NCBI GenBank assembly: GCA_022340215.1 | Contig: JAJDOJ010000024.1 | Span: 1-40,829, forward strand | Length of the DNA stretch: 40,829 nucleotides | Reading direction: 5' to 3' | Origin: Gammaproteobacteria bacterium | Lineage (GTDB): Bacteria > Pseudomonadota > Gammaproteobacteria > JAJDOJ01 | Part shown: positions 1 through 9,773 of the stretch, in pieces | Layout of the letters: each line of letters begins with the position of its first letter | Numbering within the stretch: position 1 is the first letter of the stretch | The notes under the pieces: generated by a model | Seen by the model: only the letters and a program-made list of their open reading frames with translations | Databases searched by the model: none | What the model was told of the DNA's origin: nothing | Made by a program: the position numbers and the translations under genes

Positions 1-138
1 GCGTCTTGTTGACGAACGATCCCGGCGCTGCGCTGTCCCTGCTTTGCTTGGGCACCGGTCTTGGGCTTCCTGCCCAAGCCGTTCACTGCTTCGCAGTTCA
101 CCCGGCGCGATCTGGTATGTCATTTTCCGGCAATCGCC

Positions 139-1959
139 TTACGCCCTGTACTCGGTGTAAAGGGCGTCAATCGCGTCCTGGAACTGGCCCAGGATCTGGG
201 CGCGCCGCAGTTTCAGTGTCGGCGTCAGCAGGCCGTCCTCGATGGTCCAGGGATTCAGTGTCAGAGCCGCCCGCCGAATCTGCGCGTAACCCGGGAATTT
301 CTCGATCTGCGCGGCGATCCTCCGCAGCACGGCCTTCTCGGCCGACCTGTCGCCCAGGGCCTTGTCGTCGGCGGTATCGAGCGCGAGTTCATGCAGAAGA
401 TCCTTCCAGTGCTGCCGGTCCAGGACGACGAGCGCAGAGAGGAACGCCCGACCCTCCCCCACCACCATGACCTGTTCGAACAGGGGATCGCGGGAGATGG
501 CCATCTCCATCTCGCCAGGCGGAACCTTTTCCCCGTTGGCCAGCACGATGATCTCCTTGATCCGCCCCGTTAGAAAGATGTGGCCCTCCTCGTCGATGCG
601 CGCCGTATCGCCCGTACTGAGCCATCCATCGCCATCGAGGATCGCGGCGGTCGCCCCTTCGTCCTGCCAGTAACCCTGCATGACGTTCGGTCCACGCACC
701 CTGAGCTCGTCCTTCTCGCCGATGTCGACCTCGATGCCGTCCAGCGCCTTGCCGATACTCTCCGGCACGTTGTCTCGCGGGCGGTTCACCGATACGACAG
801 GACTCAGCTCGGTCATGCCGTAGCCCTGGAGAACGGGCACGCCGCAGGCCAGGAAGACGCGAGAGATCTCGGGCGACATCGGCGCACCGCCGCTGATCGC
901 GAACTTGAGGCGCCCCCCGAAGAGATTGCGGATGTTGTCCGCCACCAGGGGTTTGAGCGCGGGCCACAGCAGCATCGCCGGCGACCATCCCGCGCGCCCC
1001 TGATGCCTCTGGTAGCGCCGCCATCCCGTCTCCACGGTCAGTTCGAACAGGCGTCGCCGGCCCGGCGACGCCTTTTCCAACTGGGCAAGGACCCTGGCGT
1101 GGATACGTTCGTAGATCCGCGGGACGGAGATCAATACGGTGGGACGAATACGCCTGAAATCCTCTGCAAGCTGCATGACAGATCTGGCGAAGGCTACCCG
1201 GGCACCGACCATCATGGGCAGGTAGTAGCCCCCGGTGCGTTCGAGCATGTGCGACAGCGGCAGGAAGGACAGGAAGGCGTCGTTGACGTCGAATTCAGAG
1301 CAGCGCCCGGCGGCCCATGCATTGCTCAGGATATTGGCATGGCTCAACATCACGCCCTTCGGTTGCCCCGTGGTCCCGGAGGTGAACACAATGGTCGCGA
1401 GATCCTCGGGCTCGCCTTCCCGCGGTTGCAGGTCTCCGTCCAGACCGGACAACCACTCGTTCAGAGACACAAGACGCGGATCCTCGTCTTCGTGCCCGGC
1501 TTCCACGGTGCCGACACTGACGATCCGCCTGACGTCCGGCAGTCCGTCGCTGGCCTCCTGCAGGTTCAGCCACTGCCGGCGTCCCTCGACTAGCAGCAGC
1601 TGGATCCCGGTCTTTCGCGCAATGTAGGCGACGTTTTCGACCCGGTCGTTGGTAAACGCCGGCACCACGACCAATCCGAGTCCCTGCGCCGCGAGATCGA
1701 ATACGACCCAATCCCTGCCATTGCGAAGCATCAGGCCGACGCGGTCACCCCGTTTCAGTCCTTCCTTGCGCAGCGCGGCCTGCCAGCGCCCGACCTCACG
1801 CGCCACCTGGCTCCACGTGGTATCGACCCATTCCTTTGCGGCAACGTCATAGTGGGTATAGGCCATGGTATCCGGGGAACGCGAGAGGCGCGCCAGAAAC
1901 AGCCCGTACAGCGTACCCGCCTCGGCGGGTGTGACGGGCTCCAGCCGCCGATGCGGCAT
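139..1959 (-). CDS. AMP-dependent long-chain acyl-CoA synthetase (FAA1/FadD15-like)
   Basis: This enzyme is expected to activate a fatty acid with ATP to an acyl-AMP and pass it to CoA. The 606-residue protein carries the adenylate-forming signature TIVFTSGTTGQPKGVMLSH, the GYGMTELSP loop, and the hinge region STGDTARIDEEGHIFLTGR followed by KEIIVLANGEKVPP, which is typical of long-chain ligases of the eukaryotic-like FAA1 group. The start at 1959 is chosen because GGAGG lies six bases upstream of an ATG giving MPHRRLEPV; the longer frame upstream is arginine/cysteine-rich and overlaps another gene. It follows the small membrane-protein gene at 2006-2230 on the same strand. Substrate chain length cannot be read from the sequence. 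The family call is firm. Confidence 0.9.
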   Translation of the reverse strand: MPHRRLEPVTPAEAGTLYGLFLARLSRSPDTMAYTHYDVAAKEWVDTTWSQVAREVGRWQAALRKEGLKRGDRVGLMLRNGRDWVVFDLAAQGLGLVVVPAFTNDRVENVAYIARKTGIQLLLVEGRRQWLNLQEASDGLPDVRRIVSVGTVEAGHEDEDPRLVSLNEWLSGLDGDLQPREGEPEDLATIVFTSGTTGQPKGVMLSHANILSNAWAAGRCSEFDVNDAFLSFLPLSHMLERTGGYYLPMMVGARVAFARSVMQLAEDFRRIRPTVLISVPRIYERIHARVLAQLEKASPGRRRLFELTVETGWRRYQRHQGRAGWSPAMLLWPALKPLVADNIRNLFGGRLKFAISGGAPMSPEISRVFLACGVPVLQGYGMTELSPVVSVNRPRDNVPESIGKALDGIEVDIGEKDELRVRGPNVMQGYWQDEGATAAILDGDGWLSTGDTARIDEEGHIFLTGRIKEIIVLANGEKVPPGEMEMAISRDPLFEQVMVVGEGRAFLSALVVLDRQHWKDLLHELALDTADDKALGDRSAEKAVLRRIAAQIEKFPGYAQIRRAALTLNPWTIEDGLLTPTLKLRRAQILGQFQDAIDALYTEYRA

Positions 1960-2005
1960 CAGGGCCCTCCGCCGTCGTCGAGACCCGCATGCCCGAGCCC
2001 GGCAG

Positions 2006-2230
2006 TCACGACAGCTGCGCCAGCCACAATCGCAGTTGGCCGCCCGGCCCGGTGGTATAGCCGAACTCACGGAACCGTATGCCTTCCAGCTCGAACACAG
2101 GCGCGGCGCCGGAGGCCAGACCTCTCGGCTGCCAGTGGCGTATACCCGTCGCTAGTAGCACAATCAGGATCGCCCAGGCAATGTGTCTGAGCCACTTGGA
2201 TCTAAGCCATTGGGGATAACGACTTTCCAT
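2006..2230 (-). CDS. Small single-helix membrane protein, unknown
   Basis: A 74-residue protein beginning MESRYPQWLRSK, with one hydrophobic segment (about residues 17-29, HIAWAILIVLLATG) and a short C-terminal domain ending in GGQLRLWLAQLS. The positive N-terminus before the helix suggests the N-terminus stays inside and the C-terminal 45 residues face the periplasm. It ends 46 bases before the acyl-CoA synthetase start and could be cotranscribed with it. There is no good ribosome binding site close to the ATG (a GGGAG lies about 18 bases upstream), so the start is uncertain. I do not recognise the family. Confidence 0.45.
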   Translation of the reverse strand: MESRYPQWLRSKWLRHIAWAILIVLLATGIRHWQPRGLASGAAPVFELEGIRFREFGYTTGPGGQLRLWLAQLS

Positions 2231-2333
2231 CACGATCGTCGCAGTATCTCCCGAAGCCCAGCCGGTAGTCCAGAGGCCTCCACGGTAGAACGGGGGCCTG
2301 ACCTGAACGACCGGCAGCAGGAGCCAGCCATCA

Positions 2334-3389
2334 ATGAGTACTCCGGACATTGCCGGCAGTTCGCCGATTGTCGTCGCATCCCCCGTAACGGCGGACGTTT
2401 GCGCACACATCCCCCGATACACGGGTGAGGCGCGCAAGAAGACCGTCGATCGCATCAAACAGCTCCTGAAGGAGCAGGATGCCACCCTGGTCGCGCATTA
2501 CTACACCGAGCGCGACATCCAGCAGGTGGCCGAGGAAACGGGGGGCTACGTCTCCGACTCCCTCGACATGGCGCGGTTCGGAAACGAGCACCCCGCCACC
2601 ACCCTGGTCGTTGCGGGTGTGCGTTTCATGGGAGAGACGGCGAAGATCCTCAACCCGGAAAAACGGGTGCTCATGCCGACGCTGGAGGCCGAGTGCTCTC
2701 TTGACCTGAGTTGCCCGGGCGAGCAGTTCAACGCCTTCTGCGACCGGCATCCGGACCGCACGGTCGTCGTCTATTCGAACACCAGCGCCGCGGTCAAGGC
2801 GCGCGCGGACTGGGTCGTGACCTCGAGCATCGCGGTCCGCGTCGTTTCACACCTGATGGACGAAGAGCGCAGGATCCTCTGGGCACCGGACCGTTATCTG
2901 GGGGCATACATCCAAAAAATGACCGGTGCGGACATGCTGCTCTGGCAGGGATCCTGTGTCGTCCACGAGGAATTCCGGTCCAGCGCTCTGCTGGAGCTGA
3001 AGGAGCGTCACCCGGATGCCGCGGTCCTGGTGCACCCTGAGTCACCCGCGGCTGTGATCGAGGCCGCGGATGTTGTCGGGTCCACCACTCGTCTCATCGA
3101 GGCGGCCCGCGAGCTGCCGAACCGGAAGCTCATCGTCGCGACCGACCGTGGGATCTTCTACAAGATGGAGCAGGCCGCGCCGGACAAGCTGCTGATCGAG
3201 GCGCCAACCGGCGGGGTGGGTGCGACCTGCCGCAGCTGCGCCCACTGCCCATGGATGGCAATGAATGGCCTGCATAACCTGCTACACGTCCTGGAAACCG
3301 GCGAGAACGAGATCGAGATCGACGAAACGATCCGCAAGAAGGCGTTGCGCTCGACCTTGCGTATGGTGGAGTTCGCCCGTTCTACCTGA
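2334..3389 (+). CDS. nadA: Quinolinate synthase A
   Basis: NadA condenses iminoaspartate with dihydroxyacetone phosphate to quinolinate in de novo NAD synthesis and is an oxygen-sensitive 4Fe-4S enzyme. The 351-residue length matches the family. The three cluster cysteines are in the expected contexts: near residue 120 in CSLDLSCPG, near 205 in [11 protein letters not shown], and in the C-terminal block [13 protein letters not shown]. Other family landmarks are [19 protein letters not shown] and [19 protein letters not shown]. The ATG at 2334 has AGGAG ten bases upstream. nadB and nadC are not adjacent, so the gene probably stands alone, divergent from the synthetase gene. Confidence 0.97.
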   Translation: MSTPDIAGSSPIVVASPVTADVCAHIPRYTGEARKKTVDRIKQLLKEQDATLVAHYYTERDIQQVAEETGGYVSDSLDMARFGNEHPATTLVVAGVRFMGETAKILNPEKRVLMPTLEAECSLDLSCPGEQFNAFCDRHPDRTVVVYSNTSAAVKARADWVVTSSIAVRVVSHLMDEERRILWAPDRYLGAYIQKMTGADMLLWQGSCVVHEEFRSSALLELKERHPDAAVLVHPESPAAVIEAADVVGSTTRLIEAARELPNRKLIVATDRGIFYKMEQAAPDKLLIEAPTGGVGATCRSCAHCPWMAMNGLHNLLHVLETGENEIEIDETIRKKALRSTLRMVEFARST

Positions 3390-3469
3390 GCGGAACACAC
3401 ATCGACTCTATGTGGTTCGATTGCAGTTTCCGGTGGGTCACCCCAAGACCCAATCCGGCGCGGCACCGA

Positions 3470-3498
3470 TTGACAATTACCCCGGGTCGCGCAAGTAT
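3470..3498 (+). promoter_or_regulatory. Candidate sigma-70 promoter for the 397-residue protein gene
   Basis: A perfect TTGACA at 3470-3475 is followed after 17 bases by AAGTAT at 3493-3498, a moderate -10 match. Transcription would start near 3505, leaving a leader of about 24 bases before the ATG at 3529. This is a pattern match only. Confidence 0.35.
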
Positions 3499-3528
3499 CC
3501 CTAGTTTGAGAACCTGGGCACCCGTGCT

Positions 3529-4722
3529 ATGACCGAACAGCAAAGCGGTTCAGAAAAAGAACCCATGACGGTAGGCACTTTTCTGCGCCTGGTGCAGACG
3601 CTTCCCCCGGAGAGGATTTCCAGCATTCCCGTGGAAAGCCTTCCCGACAACATTCCCTCGAATATTGCACACCAGCTACCTTCCGCGACCCGGCAGGCCA
3701 TCGACAGCCTGCTTCTGGCGGCGAACTCCTACCATCTGGCGCGCCGGCTGCAGGAAGAGGGTGTCTACGGAAAACCCATCGTCGCGGCCCTCGATCGAGC
3801 ACGTTCCTCGGGGGAAACGGCCAACATAAGGATATTCAAGGACAAGATCCTAAACATGGTGTCCATGCTTCAGGACTACCAGCGCATCAGGAAACCCTAT
3901 CCGATCGCCCTGTTCTCTAAGAACATCGTCAACGTCAACGACCTGCTCATCGACGTTCGCAGCCAGCTTGCGTCCGTTTGCAGGACCATCGAACTGCTGA
4001 ATTCCATCGAAGCGAAGAACGAGGCGGATGCGCGGCGCTTCGAACTTGCGAAACAGCAGCTCGAGAAGCAGCGCGAGACGATCGAACGGCTGCTGTCGGA
4101 GTACTACATATTCCGCATCAAGATCATGGCTCGCGCCATCCATGAGAAGCGCAAGGCCGTCGAAGAAGAGGAGCCCAGGAATGCCCACATACCCAAACTC
4201 CTCGCCGAGCTTCGCGGCAAACTCGAGGGATCGCGGACGTTCTGGAAACGTACCCTGAACCCCAACAAGACCGCGAACCAGGCACTGGAAATCCAGCAGC
4301 AGATCTCCGACCTGATGAACGAGATGAAGCAGAACGAGGTCGTGATCTCGGAGACCGACCTGACCCTCTGGCTGGACGCGATCGTGGACGCCAGTATCAA
4401 CGCGCAATTGGTGCAGCGGTCGTCAAGAGCGGTGCGCGATGCTCGAATCTCTCTCTATTTTCTGCTCACCATGTATTGCAGGAAGCAGGAAGAATCTGCG
4501 CTTCAGATCGCCCAGAATCCGTTTATGCACGTAGAGCCGGAAAAGGCGATCCGGTACGTGCTCCGCTCCGAGCAGTTCATTCTCGACTACTTCGCGAACA
4601 AGAAGAAGGATACGACCGCCTGGTTGAGCGGCGCGGCGAAATCCAGGATCGACGAACTGGACAGGCTGCAGAAGGACCTGTTGTCCGAGCTGCGGCGGGC
4701 GAACAAGATCGCTGCCAGGTAG
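3529..4722 (+). CDS. Unrecognised cytoplasmic helical/coiled-coil protein
   Basis: A 397-residue soluble protein with no signal peptide or membrane segment. It is almost entirely helical by composition, with a heptad-rich, highly charged stretch around residues 165-225 (KQQLEKQRETIERLLSEYY and following) suggesting a coiled coil, and a lysine/arginine-rich C-terminus. No catalytic motif is visible. It has its own candidate promoter, stands alone on the plus strand, and is convergent with the sensor gene at 4821-6221 across a 98-base gap. The start at 3529 is the first in-frame ATG; a second at 3565 (MTVGTFLRLVQ) is possible, and neither has a strong ribosome binding site. Base composition matches the core genome. 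A scaffold or regulatory role is possible, but I cannot assign one. Confidence 0.75.
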   Translation: MTEQQSGSEKEPMTVGTFLRLVQTLPPERISSIPVESLPDNIPSNIAHQLPSATRQAIDSLLLAANSYHLARRLQEEGVYGKPIVAALDRARSSGETANIRIFKDKILNMVSMLQDYQRIRKPYPIALFSKNIVNVNDLLIDVRSQLASVCRTIELLNSIEAKNEADARRFELAKQQLEKQRETIERLLSEYYIFRIKIMARAIHEKRKAVEEEEPRNAHIPKLLAELRGKLEGSRTFWKRTLNPNKTANQALEIQQQISDLMNEMKQNEVVISETDLTLWLDAIVDASINAQLVQRSSRAVRDARISLYFLLTMYCRKQEESALQIAQNPFMHVEPEKAIRYVLRSEQFILDYFANKKKDTTAWLSGAAKSRIDELDRLQKDLLSELRRANKIAAR

Positions 4723-4820
4723 TCGTTCACAGGCCCGGCACGTCCGGACGACGGATTGGCGATCCGCGTCGCCCACCACGTGGCCGGCACCATCTCACCC
4801 AGTCTGTCGCAGTAGCGTAT

Positions 4821-6221
4821 TCATCCATCGGTCTCCGGCAGCGGAGATAGAAATCCGGCCGCGGAGACAACACTGCCGGTGCTGTCTCGCTCCACCGAGC
4901 CGCTCATGACGAACGACCTGTAGCCCCCACTCCGCCGCCGAAGGCGCAGCTCGGCGTGCACCTGCGGTGAATCGCCATTCACGGCAGCCTCGACCGCGCT
5001 GCGCGCCTGCGGCCTGTCGTCCGGATGGACGTGTTCCAGCCAGGCGCGCAGGGTCCCTGGGGAGTTGTCGTTAGGATCGCCGGCGGCATCCTGGCGAGCC
5101 GGGAAGAACGAGAACTTCCCGCTTTCCGGATCGATGTGCCACATGACGCCTCCGGCACCCTTCATCGCCAGCGACAGGCGCCAGCGGATGTCTTTGAGCT
5201 CCCGCGCCATCGAATCCCGGCGCAGACGTTCCTGCCTGACACTCTGGTCGAGCCGTTTCAGGTCCTCACGGTGCTGCCAGTGATCGCCCTGTAAAAGTCG
5301 GGAGGTATCCCCCAGCGCTTCCTCTGCGCGTTGCCGGCCCTGCTCTTCCCGCCGGATGAGATAGGTCATATAAAGGGTCACCGAGAGGAAACAGACGAAA
5401 ACCGCCAGCACCTGCATGCGGACTCTGAACGCCTGCCTCGCCGCGATCCCGGCCGAAGGGATGTCCACGATATCCCAGGCCGTACCTGGCAGACTTCTCT
5501 GTGAGGCGATCCGCCCGATCTCGTCCTCGGACAACCTGAAGGGACGTTGCAGACGGTTCCTGGATCCTTCCGAACCGACCTCGATCAGACCCGGGACCAG
5601 GCGGTTGACCAGATACAACTCATGCCCCGGCAATTCACTCCTGGAGAGGATACGAGCGAACACATCCGGTGACATGCTGATGAACAGGATGCCGCCCACG
5701 CCGCGATCTGTGTCCCAATTCGTCATGATATCGAAGTGGTATCCCAGCGGATTGGGATGAATCACGACATCTGTGGGGCCTTCGCCCTGGGCAAAGGCGT
5801 GAATGTCACCCCGGCAGGCCTCCTCGATGCGTCCGTCGAAGCCGTCGACGATCACCTCGCCGTCGGTCGAGGCGATCGCAACGGAGAATGCGTACTGAAA
5901 GCGCGCGGTAACCCGGTCAACCAGCGATGCATAGCGCTCGGTATCCGTCGGATCCGCGGCCAGCGCCTCGAGTAAGCCGCGATATTCATGGGCAAAGACC
6001 TGTGCCTCTCGACGTTCCTCGTTGAGGAAAAACCGTCCCAGATCGGCCACCCCCTGGGTCGCCTTTTCAGACAGCTCGCGCTGGTGGCGTTCGAACAGAT
6101 GCTGGGCGTGTTCGCCATAGCCAATCAGCAGCACCGCCATGAACAACCACAGGAGCACGACCAGGCGCGTGAGCGTATCGTCGCGCCTGAGCAGTCTCGC
6201 GTCCTTCAGTACCTGCTCCAT
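4821..6221 (-). CDS. Membrane sensor with periplasmic domain and C-terminal PAS, no output domain
   Basis: A 466-residue protein. Residues about 19-38 (LTRLVVLLWLFMAVLLIGYG) form the first membrane helix. About 230 periplasmic residues resembling a Cache-type sensor follow, then a second helix near 268-292 (MQVLAVFVCFLSVTLYMTYL), a charged coiled coil, and a PAS_3-like domain from about 345 to 460 containing WLEHVHPDDRPQARSAVEAA and a final GYRSFVMSGSVERD strand. The protein stops there: no histidine kinase, GGDEF, EAL or methyl-accepting domain follows. AAGGA lies eight bases upstream of the ATG. It is downstream of, and on the same strand as, the response-regulator gene at 6403-7602. It may signal through a separate partner protein; that is inference. 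Confidence 0.85.
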   Translation of the reverse strand: MEQVLKDARLLRRDDTLTRLVVLLWLFMAVLLIGYGEHAQHLFERHQRELSEKATQGVADLGRFFLNEERREAQVFAHEYRGLLEALAADPTDTERYASLVDRVTARFQYAFSVAIASTDGEVIVDGFDGRIEEACRGDIHAFAQGEGPTDVVIHPNPLGYHFDIMTNWDTDRGVGGILFISMSPDVFARILSRSELPGHELYLVNRLVPGLIEVGSEGSRNRLQRPFRLSEDEIGRIASQRSLPGTAWDIVDIPSAGIAARQAFRVRMQVLAVFVCFLSVTLYMTYLIRREEQGRQRAEEALGDTSRLLQGDHWQHREDLKRLDQSVRQERLRRDSMARELKDIRWRLSLAMKGAGGVMWHIDPESGKFSFFPARQDAAGDPNDNSPGTLRAWLEHVHPDDRPQARSAVEAAVNGDSPQVHAELRLRRRSGGYRSFVMSGSVERDSTGSVVSAAGFLSPLPETDG

Positions 6222-6341
6222 CCGCCGTTTCCTTCATCCGGAGAATCGGACTAGCGTATCCGAAACGCGGGATGCGTCAACCGTTCCGACGGCACCGGCA
6301 GCGAACGCGATGAAACGGGGAAGTGGGAAAAGGGTGTGGTC

Positions 6342-6365
6342 GCGCCCCGAGCGGGTTCGGGGCGC
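6342..6365. terminator. Hairpin between sensor and response-regulator genes
   Basis: A perfect nine-base inverted repeat (GCGCCCCGA / TCGGGGCGC) with a six-base loop. There is no immediate T-run on either strand; on the minus strand TTTT appears only about 11 bases beyond the stem. It could attenuate transcription from the response-regulator gene into the sensor gene, or be incidental. Confidence 0.3.
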
Positions 6366-6402
6366 CGAATGATTGGAGATACCGACCAGATCGGTCCGTC
6401 GG

Positions 6403-7602
6403 CTAGGCGGCGTTGGCAGACCCCAGACGCTCGCGCAACGCATCGACCAGCTCGTCGATGCCGAGTCCCAGGGTGGAACCGCCGAGCTCCAGTAGCGGCA
6501 GAAGCGCATACAGGAGGGGCTCGATCTGCGGGTGCACCCGGTCACCTTGCCCCTCTCGGATCAGCGCCACTGCCTCGTCGAGTCCCAGCGTCGGGACGGA
6601 GGGATGACCGGCCTCGGAGACGGCGGCGGCCTCCGCCGACAGGTCATCGACCACGAGTTTTCCACCGCCTTCTTTGGCGGCCTGTGAGGCGAGTCCCTCG
6701 GTCTTTTCGGACAGGGCCTCGAAATCGTCGGTCGTCGCGCCGCAAACCAGCCCGCCGGACATGGTCAACCTGAAACGGGTCTCGCCGAGTCGAAAGACGG
6801 TCTGGTTGACCTGCTCCTGAATCCTCTCGGCGATCCGACGTGCAATCTCTACGCTGGCCCCCGGCATCAGGACACCGAACTTGGCCGTACCGATGCGCGA
6901 TACGGGATCCTCGCGGCGCACACAGGCGCGCACCGTCTGAGCGACGTTGGTGATGATCTTGTCGCTCACCTGGCGGCTGGTCTTGTTCTGCAACAGCCCG
7001 AATTTGTCCACATCGAGCCGCAACATCGACATGCCCACGCCCTGCCGGGTGACCAGCGCCAGCAGTTCGGGGCCGTGTTGCGTGAAGTGCCGGGAATTAC
7101 CCAGCCCGGTCAGGGAGTCGATCGTGCTCTGACTGGCGAGCAACTGGCGGGTCTGCTCGAGCTTGAGCATCATGTCGCCCTGCTTCGCATAGGATTTCGC
7201 CCGCGCCTCGATCTGTATGGGATCGAATGGTTTGGAAATGAAGTCGGTCGCACCGAGCGCCATGGCGCGGCGCTTCATGGTCTCGTCGTCCTCGTGCCCG
7301 GTCAGCAGTATGACCGGCAACTGGTTGATCCGGCTGTGTATCGATTCCCTGATGTCCCGCAGGAGCTGAAAACCGTTCTTGTTCGGCATCATCAGGTCGG
7401 AAAAGATCACCTGGATGCCATGCTCGCGACCGATGATGTCCCATGCCTCATTGCCGTCCTTGGCCTCGATGACGCGAAATTCATCGCAGAGCGTCCGGTT
7501 CACGGCGCGGCGCATCATCGCGGAATCGTCAACAACGAGAATGACCGGCTTCTCGAGGGGCACCGCCTGGGATGAATCCTGCACTGATGAATCTGAAAAC
7601 AT
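6403..7602 (-). CDS. Response regulator with degenerate GGDEF domain
   Basis: A 399-residue protein. Residues about 18-135 are a receiver domain with the acidic pair D25/D26, phosphoacceptor D69 (in IFSDLMMPNKNG), T101 and K124 (FISKPFD) all in place. Residues about 155-310 follow the diguanylate cyclase fold, beginning with DSLTGLGNSRHF and a RLDVDKFGLLQNK segment. The signature is GTAKF (238-242) instead of GGDEF, so c-di-GMP synthesis is very unlikely. A C-terminal region of about 85 residues is unassigned. AGG lies six bases upstream of the ATG. The gene precedes the PAS sensor gene on the same strand, so the two may share a pathway. The degenerate domain more likely binds GTP, c-di-GMP or a partner than acts as an enzyme. 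Confidence 0.9.
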   Translation of the reverse strand: MFSDSSVQDSSQAVPLEKPVILVVDDSAMMRRAVNRTLCDEFRVIEAKDGNEAWDIIGREHGIQVIFSDLMMPNKNGFQLLRDIRESIHSRINQLPVILLTGHEDDETMKRRAMALGATDFISKPFDPIQIEARAKSYAKQGDMMLKLEQTRQLLASQSTIDSLTGLGNSRHFTQHGPELLALVTRQGVGMSMLRLDVDKFGLLQNKTSRQVSDKIITNVAQTVRACVRREDPVSRIGTAKFGVLMPGASVEIARRIAERIQEQVNQTVFRLGETRFRLTMSGGLVCGATTDDFEALSEKTEGLASQAAKEGGGKLVVDDLSAEAAAVSEAGHPSVPTLGLDEAVALIREGQGDRVHPQIEPLLYALLPLLELGGSTLGLGIDELVDALRERLGSANAA

Positions 7603-7860
7603 AATCTACCTGCCATACCTGATCTTGCTGTCTGCCCGGATTCGATTTGCGGCCCATTCCCGCCCCCGGAAACCGGAGAATATCGTCGGTCTGACAGGGG
7701 TCGGGGTTCCCGCGAATCCCAGAGCTTCGCATGGACGAATCACAGGTCGCCCTGATGCCTCACTACAAGATAGCCGATCCGGCAGTCGTTGGGGCGCCCG
7801 CTCGTCCGAGGGCCAGGACCGCTTGTCGCGCCGGCGCGGTTCCCTGCGTTCGGGGACGGT

Positions 7861-9687
7861 TTATCGCGTGCTGCCGGACTGCCTGACGGCCCGCCGGCGG
7901 TCCGGTTCACTGAGCATCTTCTTGCGCAGGCGAATGCTGCGTGGCGTGATCTCCACCAGTTCGTCGTCCTCGATGGTTTCGAGCGCCTGCTCCAGGGTCA
8001 GCTTGATGTGCGGCGTCAGCAGGATGTTCTCGTCGCTGCCGGAAGCCCGGATATTGGTGAGTTGCTTGGCCCGTGTCGGATTGACCACCAGATCGTTGTC
8101 GCGCGCGTGAATCCCGACGATCATCCCCTCGTAGACCGGCTCGCCAGGCCCGATGAACAGGCGGCCACGTTCCTGCAGGCTGAACAGGGCATAGGCGAGC
8201 GACTTGCCCGCCACGTTCGAGATGAGCGCGCCGTTGATCCGGGAGGCGGGCGGGTTCTTGCGAAAGGTGTCGTAACTGTCGAATACGTGATGCAGGATGC
8301 CGGTACCCGAGGTCGCGGTCATGAACTCGGTCTGAAAACCGATCAACCCCCGCGCCGGTACCCGGTAGTCGAGCCGCACCCTGCCGCGGCCGTCCGGCAA
8401 CATATCCAGGAGCATCCCGCCCCTTGCCCCGAGCTTTTCCATCACGGCCCCCTGCGAGGCCTCCTCGACATCGGCGGTCACCATCTCGTAGGGCTCCTGC
8501 AACTCGCCGTCGCGTTCCCGAAGGATCACCTCGGGGCGGGAGACCCCCAGCTCGTAGCCCTCGCGGCGCATGTTCTCGATAAGCACGCCCAGGTGCAGCT
8601 CGCCGCGCCCCGACACCTTGAACTTGTCTGGATCCGCGGTCTCCTCGACGCGAAGGGCGACATTGTGCAGGGTCTCCTCCCGCAGTCGCTCACCCAGCTT
8701 GCGGCTGGTGACGAACTTGCCGTCCTGTCCGGCGAAGGGGGAGGTGTTGACCTGGAACGTCATGCTCACGGTCGGCTCGTCCACCCGAAGATGCGGGAGC
8801 GGTTCCACGGCAGCGGGATCACAGAGCGTGTCCGAGATATACAGCTCGTCCATGCCCGTGAACGCGATGATGTCACCGGCACGCGCTTGCGGGACCTCGA
8901 CCCGTTTGAGGCCCTGGAAACCGAATATCTGCAGGATGCGGCCGCCGCGCACGATCCCCTCGGTGTCGATCGACTTGATGGGCGAGTTGGATCGAATCAT
9001 CCCACGCGTGACACGACCGATACCGATCAAGCCCAGATAGCTGCTGTAGTCCAGCGAACTGACCTGGAGCTGGAACGGTCCGTCCGGGTCGACCTCGGGC
9101 GGCGGGACATGATCGACGATGGCCTGGAAGAGCGGCGCCATATCCGAGCCGCGGGACTCGGACTCCAATGAGGCGTAGCCTTCCAGTGCCGAGGCATAGA
9201 CCACGGGGAAATCCAGTTGTTCGTCGCTCGCACCGAGGCGATCGAACAACTCGAAGGTCTGATCGAGCACCCAGTCGGGACGGCTACCCGGCCGGTCGAC
9301 CTTGTTGATGACGACGATCGGGCGAAATCCCATGTCGAACGCCTTGCGGGTGACGAAACGTGTCTGGGGCATCGGCCCCTCCACGGCATCGACCAGCAGC
9401 AGTACGGAATCGACCATCGACAGGACGCGCTCGACCTCTCCACCGAAATCCGAGTGTCCGGGGGTGTCCACGATGTTGACGTGATATCCCTTCCAGTCGA
9501 TGGCCGTGTTCTTGGCCAGAATGGTGATGCCCCGCTCCTTCTCCAGATCGTTGGAATCCATCACCCGCTCGGGCGGCGCCGCCCGTTCCCCCAGGGTGCC
9601 CGACTGCTGGAGCAGCTTGTCGACCAGGGTCGTCTTGCCGTGATCGACGTGGGCGATAATGGCAACGTTGCGTAAGGATTCAATCAT
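7861..9687 (-). CDS. typA: Ribosome-associated GTPase TypA/BipA
   Basis: TypA is a translational GTPase of the EF-G/LepA class that acts on ribosome assembly and stress or cold adaptation. The 608-residue length is normal. The G1 motif AHVDHGKTT is at residues 12-20, the switch II segment [12 protein letters not shown] and G4 [12 protein letters not shown] follow, and the C-terminal half has the TypA-specific [18 protein letters not shown] and [20 protein letters not shown]. The start at 9687 gives [11 protein letters not shown]; a much longer open frame upstream is rejected because it lacks conserved sequence and runs over the next gene. GGAG lies 11 bases upstream of the ATG. Confidence 0.97.
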   Translation of the reverse strand: MIESLRNVAIIAHVDHGKTTLVDKLLQQSGTLGERAAPPERVMDSNDLEKERGITILAKNTAIDWKGYHVNIVDTPGHSDFGGEVERVLSMVDSVLLLVDAVEGPMPQTRFVTRKAFDMGFRPIVVINKVDRPGSRPDWVLDQTFELFDRLGASDEQLDFPVVYASALEGYASLESESRGSDMAPLFQAIVDHVPPPEVDPDGPFQLQVSSLDYSSYLGLIGIGRVTRGMIRSNSPIKSIDTEGIVRGGRILQIFGFQGLKRVEVPQARAGDIIAFTGMDELYISDTLCDPAAVEPLPHLRVDEPTVSMTFQVNTSPFAGQDGKFVTSRKLGERLREETLHNVALRVEETADPDKFKVSGRGELHLGVLIENMRREGYELGVSRPEVILRERDGELQEPYEMVTADVEEASQGAVMEKLGARGGMLLDMLPDGRGRVRLDYRVPARGLIGFQTEFMTATSGTGILHHVFDSYDTFRKNPPASRINGALISNVAGKSLAYALFSLQERGRLFIGPGEPVYEGMIVGIHARDNDLVVNPTRAKQLTNIRASGSDENILLTPHIKLTLEQALETIEDDELVEITPRSIRLRKKMLSEPDRRRAVRQSGSTR

Positions 9688-9773
9688 CGAGGGAGACACT
9701 CCAAGGTCCCGGCGCAACAGGCGACCGGAAGCGGATCGGGGGAAGATTTCAATGGAACCGGCAGACCCGGGAA

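Noticed and set aside
1-138. Plus-strand ORFs and a seven-base hairpin (60-78) at the window start
   Set aside because: The ORFs are shadows of the synthetase gene; the hairpin has no T-run and nothing else supports a gene or terminator.
7789-9171. 460-residue plus-strand ORF
   Set aside because: It is the antisense of typA, whose conserved GTPase motifs fix the coding strand.
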